Shown piece after piece: positions 42,959 to 52,414 of a stretch of 55,684 nucleotides of DNA. Position 1 is the stretch's first letter. Every line of letters starts with the position of its first letter. Position numbers and translations under genes: made by a program. Location: NCBI GenBank assembly GCA_944321015.1, contig CALUJS010000018.1, positions 1-55,684 on the forward strand. The letters are read 5' to 3'. The DNA is from an uncultured Phocaeicola sp. (lineage in GTDB: Bacteria; Bacteroidota; Bacteroidia; Bacteroidales; Bacteroidaceae). Below the pieces are notes generated by a model. That model was not told the DNA's origin. It searched no databases and saw only the letters and a program-made list of their open reading frames with translations.

Positions 42959-45039
42959 TCGTTATGCGTTTCTTCGTTCGTTTCTTCTTGTGAGCGGTAG
43001 TACTCATAGAGCGCCTCCTGCGAGCGGAAGGGAGCTTCGCCTTCGGACGGTTCGCAATAGAGGTTCTTGCCCTGCCCGTCCACCATGCGCGCCTGGAGCG
43101 TGTCGCGCAGGCCGAAGTCAACCACGCGCTTCATCTCCTCCTTGACGCGAGGGTCATAGACGGGAGTGACCACCTCCACGCGGTTGTCCAGGTTGCGGGG
43201 CATCCAGTCGGCCGAGCCGATGAAGACGCGCTCCTCGCCTCCGGCGGCGAAGATGAAGATGCGCGAGTGCTCCAGATAGCGGTCGATGATGCCGCTGATG
43301 CGGATGTGGTCGCTCACGCCCTCGACGCCCGTCACCAGCGAGCAGTTGCCGCGCACCAGCAGGTCGACGTCGACCCCGGCGCGCGACGCCTCGTAGAGCT
43401 TCTCCACCATGACGGGGTCGGTGATGTGGTTAATCTTTATCCTGATGTAGGCGGGCTTGCCGCTCTTCTTGTTCTTTATCTCGTTGTTGATGAGGGCCAC
43501 GAAGCGGTTCTTCATCTCGTTGGGCGACACGAGCAGCTCCTTGAAGCGTATGGGGCTGTAGGGCCGCTCGATGAACTCGAACACGCTGTCGACGTCCTTC
43601 ACCAGGCGGCGCGAAGCGGTCATGAGCATGCAGTCGGTGTAGGTGCGGGCGTTGCCCTCGTGGAAGTTGCCCGTGCTGATGCAGGCCACGTCGGCCCCGC
43701 GCTTCATGCCGATGTGCACCAGTTTGGAGTGCACCTTCAGGCCTTCCACGCCGAAGATGACCTTGATGCCGGCCTCCTGCATCCGCTTCGACCAGTTGAT
43801 GTTCGACGCCTCGTCAAACCGGGCCAGCAGCTCGATGACCACGGTGACCTTCTTGCCGTTGCGCGCCGCGCCGATGAGGGCACGCACCACCTTCGACTCC
43901 TTGGCCAGGCGATAGAGGGTCATCTTGATGCTCGTCACCTCCTTGCTCACGGCCGCTTCCTGAAGCAGGCGGATGAAGGAGTCGAAACTGTGGTAGGGCA
44001 CGTGGATGAAGCGGTCGCGCTCCTGTATGCGGCTGAGCAGGCTCGACGGGCCGTCGAGCTCGCGCTTCAGGATGGGCGGCCAGGCCGGATAGCGCAGGTC
44101 GGCACGTCCGCAGTCGGGGAACTTCATGAAGTCCTTGTGGTTCTGATAGCGTCCGCCGGCCAACACGGTGTCGAGGCTGTCCAGGTCGAGCTTGTGGAGC
44201 ACGCGCTTGAGCAGGTCCTTGGGCATGGAGGCGTCATAGAGCACGCGCAGGGGCTCGCCGCGCTTGCGGCTCTTCACGCCCTTGGAAATCTTCTGGAGCA
44301 TGCCCGTGCGCAGGTCGTTGTCAATCTCCATCTCGGCGTCGCGGGTAAACTTGAAGGTGTAGGCCTCGAAGCCGGTGAAGTCCAGCCCCTCGAAGATGAA
44401 GGGCAGGCAGTAGCGTACCACGTCGTCCAGATACATCAGGTAGCTGCGTCCCTCGTGGTCGGGCAGGCGCACGAAGCGTCCGCACTGCGCCACGGGCAGT
44501 TCCAGAAAGGCATAGTCGGCCGCAGGCTTCGGCTCGCGACGCGTCACCTTCACGGCCAGATAGATGTCCGCGTCGTTCTCATAGTCCAGCATCCTGATGG
44601 CCGAGAACCACACGGGGACGATAAGCCCGGAGAGCTTCGAGTGATAGTAGTCGTGTATGAAATCCTGCTGCTCGGGCGTCAGCTCCGTGTCGGTCACGAG
44701 GCAGATGTTCTCCCGCCGCAACGCCTCGGTGACATCGGCCACGGCCTGCGAATAGGCCTTGGCATACTGCGCGTTGAGCTTTCCTATGTGTTTGATGACC
44801 TTCTTGGCATGTTCGCTCTCGCGCGCCGCCGAGCGGTCGGTGCATTCGGCAATGCGGCTCTGGCTGGCCATGCGCACGCGGTAGAACTCGTCGAGGTTGT
44901 TCGAATAGATGCCGAGGAACGACATGCGCTCCAGCAGGGGGACGTGCGGGCGCGTGGCTTCCTGCAAGATGCGTTCGTTGAAGTACATCCAACTGATGTC
45001 CCTTTCCAGATAAGGGAGCTCCTTTTTCTTCTGTGTCAT
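42955..45039 (-). CDS. ppk1: Polyphosphate kinase 1
   Basis: With the start at ATG 45039 (MTQKKKELPYLERDISWMYF) the protein has 694 residues, the usual length. It makes polyphosphate from ATP. Visible are the N-terminal domain ISWMYFNERILQEATRPHVPLLERM, the active-site His in GLKVHSKLVHIGMKRG, TGNFHEGNARTYTD, and the C-terminal GSADWMPRNLDNRVEVVTPV. The upstream in-frame extension crosses a GC-palindrome array and is rejected. The stop overlaps the start of ppx by four bases. Confidence 0.97.
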   Translation of the reverse strand: MTQKKKELPYLERDISWMYFNERILQEATRPHVPLLERMSFLGIYSNNLDEFYRVRMASQSRIAECTDRSAARESEHAKKVIKHIGKLNAQYAKAYSQAVADVTEALRRENICLVTDTELTPEQQDFIHDYYHSKLSGLIVPVWFSAIRMLDYENDADIYLAVKVTRREPKPAADYAFLELPVAQCGRFVRLPDHEGRSYLMYLDDVVRYCLPFIFEGLDFTGFEAYTFKFTRDAEMEIDNDLRTGMLQKISKGVKSRKRGEPLRVLYDASMPKDLLKRVLHKLDLDSLDTVLAGGRYQNHKDFMKFPDCGRADLRYPAWPPILKRELDGPSSLLSRIQERDRFIHVPYHSFDSFIRLLQEAAVSKEVTSIKMTLYRLAKESKVVRALIGAARNGKKVTVVIELLARFDEASNINWSKRMQEAGIKVIFGVEGLKVHSKLVHIGMKRGADVACISTGNFHEGNARTYTDCMLMTASRRLVKDVDSVFEFIERPYSPIRFKELLVSPNEMKNRFVALINNEIKNKKSGKPAYIRIKINHITDPVMVEKLYEASRAGVDVDLLVRGNCSLVTGVEGVSDHIRISGIIDRYLEHSRIFIFAAGGEERVFIGSADWMPRNLDNRVEVVTPVYDPRVKEEMKRVVDFGLRDTLQARMVDGQGKNLYCEPSEGEAPFRSQEALYEYYRSQEETNEETHNE

Positions 45040-45119
45040 GTTGATACGTATATAGTTTGAGCAAAGAAAAGCAACAGATGTTACAATACGATTGCAAGAT
45101 AAGAAAAAGTTGCCACGCA

Positions 45120-45232
45120 ATGCCCCGCGCGGGGATATTTTTTTCGGGGCGGAGCCGCCATATTCCCGCCCGTGGGCGCACATATGTCCGCTCGCGGGCG
45201 GACATATCCCGGCGTCCGGGCCGCAACGTTGA
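45120..45232. repeat. GC-palindrome/ATAT array (family 4)
   Basis: CCCGCGCGGGGATAT, CCCGCCCGTGGGCGCACATATG and CCGCTCGCGGGCGGACATAT lie in tandem upstream of ppk. The remainder of 45040-45402 holds the SusC-3 promoter element and leader, and no gene. Confidence 0.8.
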
Positions 45233-45314
45233 CAGCGGAAGCACGAAACGGGAGAAGCTTGCTAAAAAAGATTATTTTATCATGTCATTGCATATGATTA
45301 TATAATTTTATTCA

Positions 45315-45322
45315 TATATTTG
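45315..45322 (+). promoter_or_regulatory. SusC-3 locus promoter, -7 element
   Basis: TATATTTG in a very AT-rich stretch, 80 bases before ATG 45403. No TTTG at the correct spacing. Confidence 0.55.
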
Positions 45323-45402
45323 GAGCAATTTTTTAATCCGGACGGAAAAACGCCGGAGAGAGAAACACAGAGAGAAGGAACTAACACCTATTCCATTTTA
45401 AT

Positions 45403-48400
45403 ATGAGAAAAATGATAATGAAAACCAATCTGCCACACGGCAGAAGGAACAACTTCGGCACGAAGCTGTTCGCATGCGTCCTGCTGGGAGGCCTGATGGC
45501 CGACCCGCTGTCGGCAGGTACCTTACCCCCCGAGGCCACACCGGCAGCAGCCGCACAACAGGACATCACCGTGACGGGTATCGTAGTCGACGCTCTCGAC
45601 GGCTCGCCCATGATAGGAGTCAACGTGTTGATAGTCAGCCCGGAGGGGGGGGTAAAAATGCCGTAGGCACAGTGACCGACGTCGACGGACGTTTCTCGCT
45701 CAGCATCCCCCAGGGAGCACAACTGAAATTCTCGTTCGTAGGCTACAAGGAGCAAGTAGTCACCCCCACGCCGGGCATGACCGTCGTCATGCAGGAAGAC
45801 GCCGCCACGATGGACGAGGTGGTGGTCAACGGATTCTTCACCCGCTCCAAACAGACATTCACCGGCGCGGCACGCACCGTCACCTCCGAGCAACTCCTGA
45901 GCATCTCGCCCAACAACGTGCTTCAGGCGCTCTCCGTTCTCGACCCATCCATCAAGATAAACAAGAACAATGCGATGGGTTCCAACCCGAACAACATCCC
46001 CGACCTGGTCATCCGCAGCACCACGTCGCTTGCCACCGACAACGAAGCCGGCCTCAACGCCCCGCTGGTGGTCATCGACGGTGTGGAATCGACACTGCAG
46101 GACCTCTATGACATCAACATCTACGACATCGAGCGCGTGGACATCCTCAAAGACGCTTCGGCCACGGCCCTCTATGGCGAAAACGCGGCCAACGGCGTCA
46201 TCGTCATCGAACGCAAGCGCGTGGAACAGGCTCCGCTGCGCATCCGCTATTCGTTCACGCCCGACCTCAGCATTGCCGACCTGTCGAGCTACGACCTCTG
46301 CAACGCGGCCCAGAAGCTGGAGCTGGAGCGTCTGGCCGGACTCTACGACAGCACCACCGGCTCGATGGATGCCGAATATTACAAGCGCCTGGCCCAGGTG
46401 AGCAGCGGCATCGACACCGACTGGAAGACGAAACCCATCCGCACAGGATTCTCGCAGACACACTCGCTGTCGCTCTCGGGACGCGGAGGCAACATCGAAT
46501 ACAACGTCACCGGAAACTTCTCCGACAAGAACGGCGTGATGAAGGCCGACGGCCGCCGCAACATGGGCCTCGAGCTCTATCTGGCCTACCGCTGGCAGGA
46601 GAAGCTCATCCTGACCCTGCGCGCCAGCCATCAGCAGACGAACGTGGAAAACTCGAAATACGGCAGCTACACCTCGTGGCTGCAGGCCAACCCCTACGAC
46701 TCGCCCTATGACGAAAACGGCGAACTGCGCACGCTGCTCTCCTGGAACCTCCCCAACCCGCTCTATGAAGCCTCGCTGGGCAGCTTCTCAAGCGAAGAGA
46801 CTCGCACGCAGGACATCACCCTGTCGGCCCGCTACAACTTCAAGCCCAACCTCTACATCACCGCCCAAGGCTCGCTGCTCACCTCGAAGGGCACCATCGA
46901 CAACTACACCTCGCCGCTGGCCTATGCCTTCCGCGACGTGACCGACCCCCTGCAGCGGGGCAGCTACGCGCTGACGAACACCGATCAGGACAACTGGTCG
47001 CTCAAGGTGGTGGGCAACTGGATTCACTCGTTCGACGACGAGGGCACCATCCTGACCGTCAACGTGGGCGCCGAGGCCAAGAAGAACAAATATTCCGAAC
47101 GCACGGGCGTGGCCTCGGGCTTCCTGTCGGACACGCTGACCGACTTCGGCTATGGCGCGGCCTACAGCGAAACCACGCCGTCGGGCAGCGAAGACCTGGA
47201 GACCAACGTCGGCTGGTTTGCCGCCGCCAACTTCGCCTGGAAAAACCGCTACTTCGTCGACGGCTCCTACCGCGTGTCGGGCTCGTCGAAGTTCGGCGCC
47301 GACAACAAGTATGCACCCTTCTGGTCGGTGGGCGCCGGATGGAACATCCACAACGAGAATTTCATCAAAGACCTGGGCTGGGTCGACATGCTCCGCCTGC
47401 GCGGCAGCTACGGCTACACGGGCAGCGTGAAGTTCTCGCCCTATCAGGCCATAGCGACCTATCAATATCTCATCAGCAACGTCACGCTGGGCGGCGTGGG
47501 CGCCGTGCCGATGGCCATGCCCAACCCCGACCTGACGTGGCAGACGACGAAGAAACTCAACGTGGGCATCACCTCGTCGTTCTTCGGCGAGCGGCTGAAC
47601 GTGAACTTCGACTACTTCAACGAGCTGACCGACGACATGCTCATCGACATCAGCCTGCCGCCCTCGTCGGGCGCAACGACCGTGAAGGATAACTACGGTT
47701 CGCAGGAAAGCAACGGTGTGGAATTCTCCGTGTGGGGCAAACCCATCGTGACGAAAGACTTCTCGTGGTCGGTGATGTTCAACGGCCTGCACACGAAGAC
47801 GACCATTAAAGACATCTCGTCGGCCCTGGAACGCGCCAACGACGAGAACGGCGCCGTGACCGACGAGGCCGCGCCCCGCGTGCTCTACGAAGAGGGCAAC
47901 TCGCCTACGGCCATCTATGCCGTGCGCTCGGCGGGCATCGACCCGGCGTCGGGCCGCGAAATCTACATCAAGAAAGACGGCACCTACACCTATACCTACG
48001 ACCCGATGGACAAGGTGGTGGTGGGCGACACGAACCCCGACCTCGAGGGTAGCTTCTCGACCGACTTCACGTGGAAGAACTTCTACCTGGGCGTGAACTT
48101 CAGCTACACCTTCGGCGGCGACATCTACAACTCCACCCGCGCCGAGCGCATCGAGAACATCAACCCGCGCTACAATGCCGACGTGCGCGCCTTCACCGAG
48201 CGCTGGACGAAGCCGGGCGACCTGGTGCCCTACCTCGACCTGAGCTCCACCGGCGGCACGGACTTCATCCACTCCAGCCGCTTCGTGGAACGCGAAAACG
48301 AAATCTGGCTGTCGAGCGTCAATGTGGCCTACGAGTTCCCGCAGGCGCTCATCCACAACTGGGGCATCCAGCGTCTGCGCGTCAGCCTCGGAGCATCCGA

Positions 48401-48491
48401 CCTGTTCCGCGCCTCCACCGTGCGCTACGAACGAGGCACGGAGTATCCCTACAGCCGCAGCGTGAACCTATCGTTTAACATCACCTTATAA
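45403..48491 (+). CDS. SusC/RagA-family transporter (locus 3), frameshifted at a G8 tract
   Basis: The gene starts MRKMIMKTNLPHGRRNNFGT with a good signal peptide (to about residue 40), enters the CarboxypepD_reg-like domain (TVTGIVVDALDGSPMIGVNV), and reaches a stop after 87 codons. From about 45653 the rest of the protein continues in another frame (KNAVGTVTDVDGRFSL, then the plug DEVVVNGFFTRSKQTF, then the barrel ending SVNLSFNITL at 48491). Seven G in place of eight at 45645-45652 would restore a product of about 1029 residues. Nothing else in the gene is broken and the downstream genes are intact. It may be a phase-off state, a recent mutation or a sequencing error. Confidence 0.9.
45645..45657 (+). 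repeat. G8-TAAAA tract in SusC-3 (out of frame)
   Basis: Eight G followed by TAAAA, the same 13 bases as in SusC-1 (29843-29855, minus strand). Here the count leads to an early TAG. Confidence 0.92.
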
Positions 48492-48500
48492 ACACGAGTT

Positions 48501-49955
48501 ATGAAGAAACTACTATACATTCTTTGCGCCGCAGGGATACTCACCGCAAGTTCCTGCGACAGCTTCCTCGACGTGCGTCCCGAAACCGAACGCGTGGAAA
48601 ACGACCAGTTCAAAGACGCGCAGGGATTTGAAGACGCCATCTACGGCGTGTATGGCGAACTGCAGAACACCAACTCCTACGGGCGCTACATGTACTGGGG
48701 CTTCACCGAAGTGCTGGCCTCCAACCTGGGTTGTTATGAGGACGAGGCCCAGTTTGCCCAGCCCCTTTCGGAGTTCGATTACGAGGCCAACGAGGTGCAG
48801 ACCGTCATTGCCGACATGTGGACCGAGGCCTACAAGAACATAGGCTACATCAACAACATCCTGGCCCACCTCGACGAGCGGCCCGACCTCACCCTGCACG
48901 ACTACTACCGGGGCGAGATGCTCGGCCTGCGTGCCTTCCTGCACTTCGACCTGCTGCGCCTGTTTGCCCCGACGGACGAGTCGGCCCAGGGCATCCCCTA
49001 CGTAACGACCTACTCCTATGCCGTGAAGCCGTTCTACACCGTGGGCGAGGTCTACGACTTCATTCTGGACGACCTCGACGAGGCCGAACGCCTGCTTGCC
49101 CCCGAGGAGAACGAGATGGCCTATCCGCGCACCGACGACAATGTGCGCGCCTTCCTCAACTTCCGCACCACACACTTCAACCTCTATGCCGTGTGGGCCA
49201 CCAAGGCACGCGTCTACTGGATGCGGGGCGACATGCCCAATGCCGCCACCTATGCCGAACGGGTCATCGACAGTCAGAAGTTCCCCCTGGCCTCGCCGCA
49301 GGAAATGGGCGACTATCTGGCCGGAAAGCTCTCGGAAGAGGAAACCATCTTCGGCGTGTACTCCGGTTCCTACATCGAGTCGGTGCGCGAGCTCATCTTC
49401 AACCAGACGTCGTTTGTGTCGTACCATCCTTACACGGAAGGTTCGGGCGCTTCGGTGCGACCGTTTGAAACCATCTACATCACCGACGGCGACGAAGAGG
49501 GTTCCACCGACTTCCGCTACAGCCTGCAATACGACGCCACCTCCGGATTGTGGAGCAAGATTATCGACCACTACACGCTGGAAGGCGGAGGCAACACACC
49601 TAGTGGATGGGACACACGCCACGACGGCTTCACGCTGATACACGTGTCGGAGATGTACCTTATTGCCGCCGAAGCCCTGCTGCACACCGACTACGACAGC
49701 GCCTTGGCCTACTTCGACGCCGAGCTGTCGTCGCGCGGACTGCGCGGCTTTGCCACCCGTGGCCTGACACTGACGGAAGAGAACATTTACAACGAATACT
49801 GCAAGGAGCTGTTTGGCGAAGGCCAGGTGTGGTTCAACATGAAGCGCCTGGGCCGCGACATCCCCAGCAACGCCCTGGGACGCACACTGCCGGCCAGCGA
49901 CACCTACTATGTGGTGCCCATCCCCGACGACGAGTTTGAATACAGAAACGAATAA
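48501..49955 (+). CDS. SusD/RagB-family lipoprotein (locus 3)
   Basis: The 484-residue lipoprotein starts MKKLLYILCAAGILTASSCDSFLDVRPE, with Cys19 as anchor. The SusD fold is marked by EDAIYGVYGELQNTNSYGR, GEMLGLRAFLHFDLLRLFAP, YEVGEVYDFI-type segments and, at the end, EENIYNEYCKELFGEGQVWF. It starts nine bases after the SusC-3 stop and should form its surface lid. Its reading frame is intact although SusC-3 is not. Confidence 0.95.
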   Translation: MKKLLYILCAAGILTASSCDSFLDVRPETERVENDQFKDAQGFEDAIYGVYGELQNTNSYGRYMYWGFTEVLASNLGCYEDEAQFAQPLSEFDYEANEVQTVIADMWTEAYKNIGYINNILAHLDERPDLTLHDYYRGEMLGLRAFLHFDLLRLFAPTDESAQGIPYVTTYSYAVKPFYTVGEVYDFILDDLDEAERLLAPEENEMAYPRTDDNVRAFLNFRTTHFNLYAVWATKARVYWMRGDMPNAATYAERVIDSQKFPLASPQEMGDYLAGKLSEEETIFGVYSGSYIESVRELIFNQTSFVSYHPYTEGSGASVRPFETIYITDGDEEGSTDFRYSLQYDATSGLWSKIIDHYTLEGGGNTPSGWDTRHDGFTLIHVSEMYLIAAEALLHTDYDSALAYFDAELSSRGLRGFATRGLTLTEENIYNEYCKELFGEGQVWFNMKRLGRDIPSNALGRTLPASDTYYVVPIPDDEFEYRNE

Positions 49956-49968
49956 GACAAAGACAATT

Positions 49969-50787
49969 ATGAAACAACCGTATATCACCAAACTGCTGCT
50001 GGGAGCCGCCGCCCTGACGGCCTTTGCCGCCTGCGAGGATACCGACTACCAGCTCTACGACACGGGCCAGAAAGACTCGGCCTACATTGAATATATCGAC
50101 GAGAACGACCAGGAAGCCACCTCGGTGAACTACAGCTTCGGCTTCGACAGCCGCACCACCTACACCGTCGACCTGCCCGTGAAGCTCATGGGCATGACCT
50201 CCGATGCCGACCGCTCGTTTACCCTCGAGGTGGCCGATGGCACCACCATGCAGGAGGGCGTACACTACACCATCGACCACGAGGCCATGCGCATCCCTGC
50301 CGGAGCGGTGGAGACCGTGGTGCCCATCACCCTGCTGCGCGAAAACGACCCGCTGCTGCTGGAACAGGAGTTCACGCTGAACCTGAAGCTCGTCCCCTCG
50401 GCCGACCTCGATGTGGTGGGACAAACCACTTTCTCCGTCACCTACTCGGACATTCACCCCACCGTGGCGCCCGAATGGTGGGCGGCGGGCATATCGGCCT
50501 TCAGTTCTTCCATTTGCCTATATCGCTACGAAACGGCCGTGAAGTTCTTCGAACTGTTCTACGCCATGGAAGAGGTCAACCCCACCGTGGTGCACGAGAT
50601 GACCGACCGCTACGGCGACTACTTCGTCAACGCCACCGACTATCAAGGCCCGCTGGCCATGTACCTTTCGTTCTTGAACAAGTACGTGCTCTCCCCGCTT
50701 TGGGATTGGGTGAACGAGAATTACCCTGAGGACCTGATAATTCCGCCTTATAACATTCCATGGCAGAAACCTTCTAACTTCTCCTAA
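49969..50787 (+). CDS. DUF4843-like lipoprotein
   Basis: With the start at ATG 49969 the product has 272 residues and a lipoprotein signal (MKQPYITKLLLGAAALTAFAAC). The mature protein begins EDTDYQLYDTGQKDSAYIEY, typical of DUF4843 proteins, and has a beta-sandwich region with TYTVDLPVKLMGMTSDADRS and EGVHYTID, then a helical end with WWAAGISAFSSS. DUF4843 lipoproteins commonly accompany SusC/SusD pairs and a PKD-like lipoprotein. Location should be the outer face of the cell; the ligand is unknown. Confidence 0.85.
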   Translation: MKQPYITKLLLGAAALTAFAACEDTDYQLYDTGQKDSAYIEYIDENDQEATSVNYSFGFDSRTTYTVDLPVKLMGMTSDADRSFTLEVADGTTMQEGVHYTIDHEAMRIPAGAVETVVPITLLRENDPLLLEQEFTLNLKLVPSADLDVVGQTTFSVTYSDIHPTVAPEWWAAGISAFSSSICLYRYETAVKFFELFYAMEEVNPTVVHEMTDRYGDYFVNATDYQGPLAMYLSFLNKYVLSPLWDWVNENYPEDLIIPPYNIPWQKPSNFS

Positions 50788-50814
50788 ACATAAGTAAACG
50801 AAAAACGAACGATT

Positions 50815-52335
50815 ATGAAGAACAAACTGACATACCTTTTATTCTTCCTGGCTTTGGGACTGACGGCCTGCGTCGACGACGACTCGCAGGGCGCCACGAA
50901 GCCCCTGCCGGAACTCTCCATCGCCGGGAGCGACAGCGAGACGATGCCCGTCTACAACGTCTACTACGGCGACGAGCTCACCATCGACCCCGGTGTGGAG
51001 GCCACGTCGGGGAACCTGACCTACACGTGGAGCTACGGCACCTACACCGAGGTCTCTGCGGGCAGCTTCCTGAAAGGCGACCTCACGACCGTGAGCAACG
51101 AGCCGGTGCTGCACTATGCCTTCCCCGAAGAGGGCACCTACTATGTGCACCTCACCGTGACCGACGGCGCCGTGGGCGACATGATGGAGTATCGCGTGAA
51201 CGTGACCAACTACTACGACAAGGGCATCCTTGTGGTGGCCAACTCGGCCGACGGACGGGGCAACCTGGGCTTCATCAAGGAGCTTACTGCTGAAGACATT
51301 GCCGCCGGGGCCACCTGGCAGCTGGAGGAACACACGCTGGAGGCTGTTAACCCCGACCTCGAGGTGGGTACCCTTGTGGGAGCCGACCGCACGAACGCTG
51401 CCTCGTTGCCTTTCGAGCAGAACGGCATCCTCATCGTGGCCCTCGACGACCGCTGTCTCTATGTGAACCCCACGACGTTCGAGGTCAACGCGCAGTCGAA
51501 CTACGACGAAATCTTTACCGGCTTCCGCGCCACGCATTTCCTTTCGGCGGACTCCTACGCTTCCTATCCCTTCGTCTACGACAAGGAGATGGGCGAGAGC
51601 ATCCACATACAGGAAGCCTACTGGTTCATCTACTCACACTCGAGTCCTCTCTATCATGAATCTTACGAGGATATCATCACGGGATATTTTTGGCAGGCAA
51701 GCATCAACTCAAAGACGCTCAAACCAGGCTATATCAGCTATTCTACGTCCGAGGTCTACGACTATGATAACAATACCGGAATGGTTTTTGGTACGGGCGA
51801 CATGCTTGAAGGCAATCAGCTGCTGATGGTCGTTCGCGAAACAAACAGTAGCGCCGCCACCTATCATCTTATTGCGCAGGGCAAAGAGAATCCGTTGAAG
51901 ATTGCTCAGTACACGCTTGCCGGTTCTACTTATAATGATAATTGGGAACCGGTATTCAATGAGCCAGATTCTGTAGTCTACACCGCCACCACGTCCGACG
52001 GCATTCCTGCTGTGGGCACGCACATGGCCTTGTCGCAGGAATCTCTGTTAGCGTTCTACCCCATTGGCGGAGGGCTTTATGCCTACCAGATGTTCAACGC
52101 CTCGCCGCGTCTGCCGTCTACGCCGCTGATAACCTATCCGGCAGGTGAGGAGATTACGTGCCTCAACGTCAATGTGGCGACCAACGAGCTTTACGTGGGT
52201 ACTTACACCGAGGCCACGGGCCGTGGCAACGTCTACATCTATGATGTGGAATCGCTTTACCAAGGCAACGTGCAGCCCAAGCGCGAGTTCCCGCAGTCGA
52301 CCGACCGCATCGCCGACATCCGCTACAAGAACTGA
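50815..52335 (+). CDS. PKD-like family lipoprotein
   Basis: The 506-residue lipoprotein starts MKNKLTYLLFFLALGLTACVDDDSQG. Residues about 30-140 hold a PKD-like beta-sandwich (LTYTWSYGTYTE ... LHYAFPEEGTYYVHLTVTDG). The rest shows repeated blade-like strands (GILVVANSADGRGNLGFI, ELYVGTYTEATGRGNVYIYD) that suggest a beta-propeller. It is the last gene of locus 3; such four-gene SusC/SusD/DUF4843/PKD-like loci have no enzyme, so the nutrient may be other than a polysaccharide. A strong terminator follows. Confidence 0.85.
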   Translation: MKNKLTYLLFFLALGLTACVDDDSQGATKPLPELSIAGSDSETMPVYNVYYGDELTIDPGVEATSGNLTYTWSYGTYTEVSAGSFLKGDLTTVSNEPVLHYAFPEEGTYYVHLTVTDGAVGDMMEYRVNVTNYYDKGILVVANSADGRGNLGFIKELTAEDIAAGATWQLEEHTLEAVNPDLEVGTLVGADRTNAASLPFEQNGILIVALDDRCLYVNPTTFEVNAQSNYDEIFTGFRATHFLSADSYASYPFVYDKEMGESIHIQEAYWFIYSHSSPLYHESYEDIITGYFWQASINSKTLKPGYISYSTSEVYDYDNNTGMVFGTGDMLEGNQLLMVVRETNSSAATYHLIAQGKENPLKIAQYTLAGSTYNDNWEPVFNEPDSVVYTATTSDGIPAVGTHMALSQESLLAFYPIGGGLYAYQMFNASPRLPSTPLITYPAGEEITCLNVNVATNELYVGTYTEATGRGNVYIYDVESLYQGNVQPKREFPQSTDRIADIRYKN

Positions 52336-52356
52336 TATTCTCCCTCAGATACCAAT

Positions 52357-52399
52357 AAAGGGGTGTGCCGAAACCATGTGACTTCGGCACACCCCTTTT
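52357..52399. terminator. Bidirectional terminator between locus 3 and the MATE gene
   Basis: A 16-bp perfect stem AAAGGGGTGTGCCGAA / TTCGGCACACCCCTTT with a 10-base loop. A and T runs on both sides suit both directions. Confidence 0.93.
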
Positions 52400-52414
52400 C
52401 CCTGTTACACGCCT

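Noticed and set aside
45474..48491. SusC-3 starting in the second frame at 45474
   Set aside because: The first 60 codons in that frame are nonsense overlapping the true signal peptide; the real N-terminus is in the frame starting at 45403.
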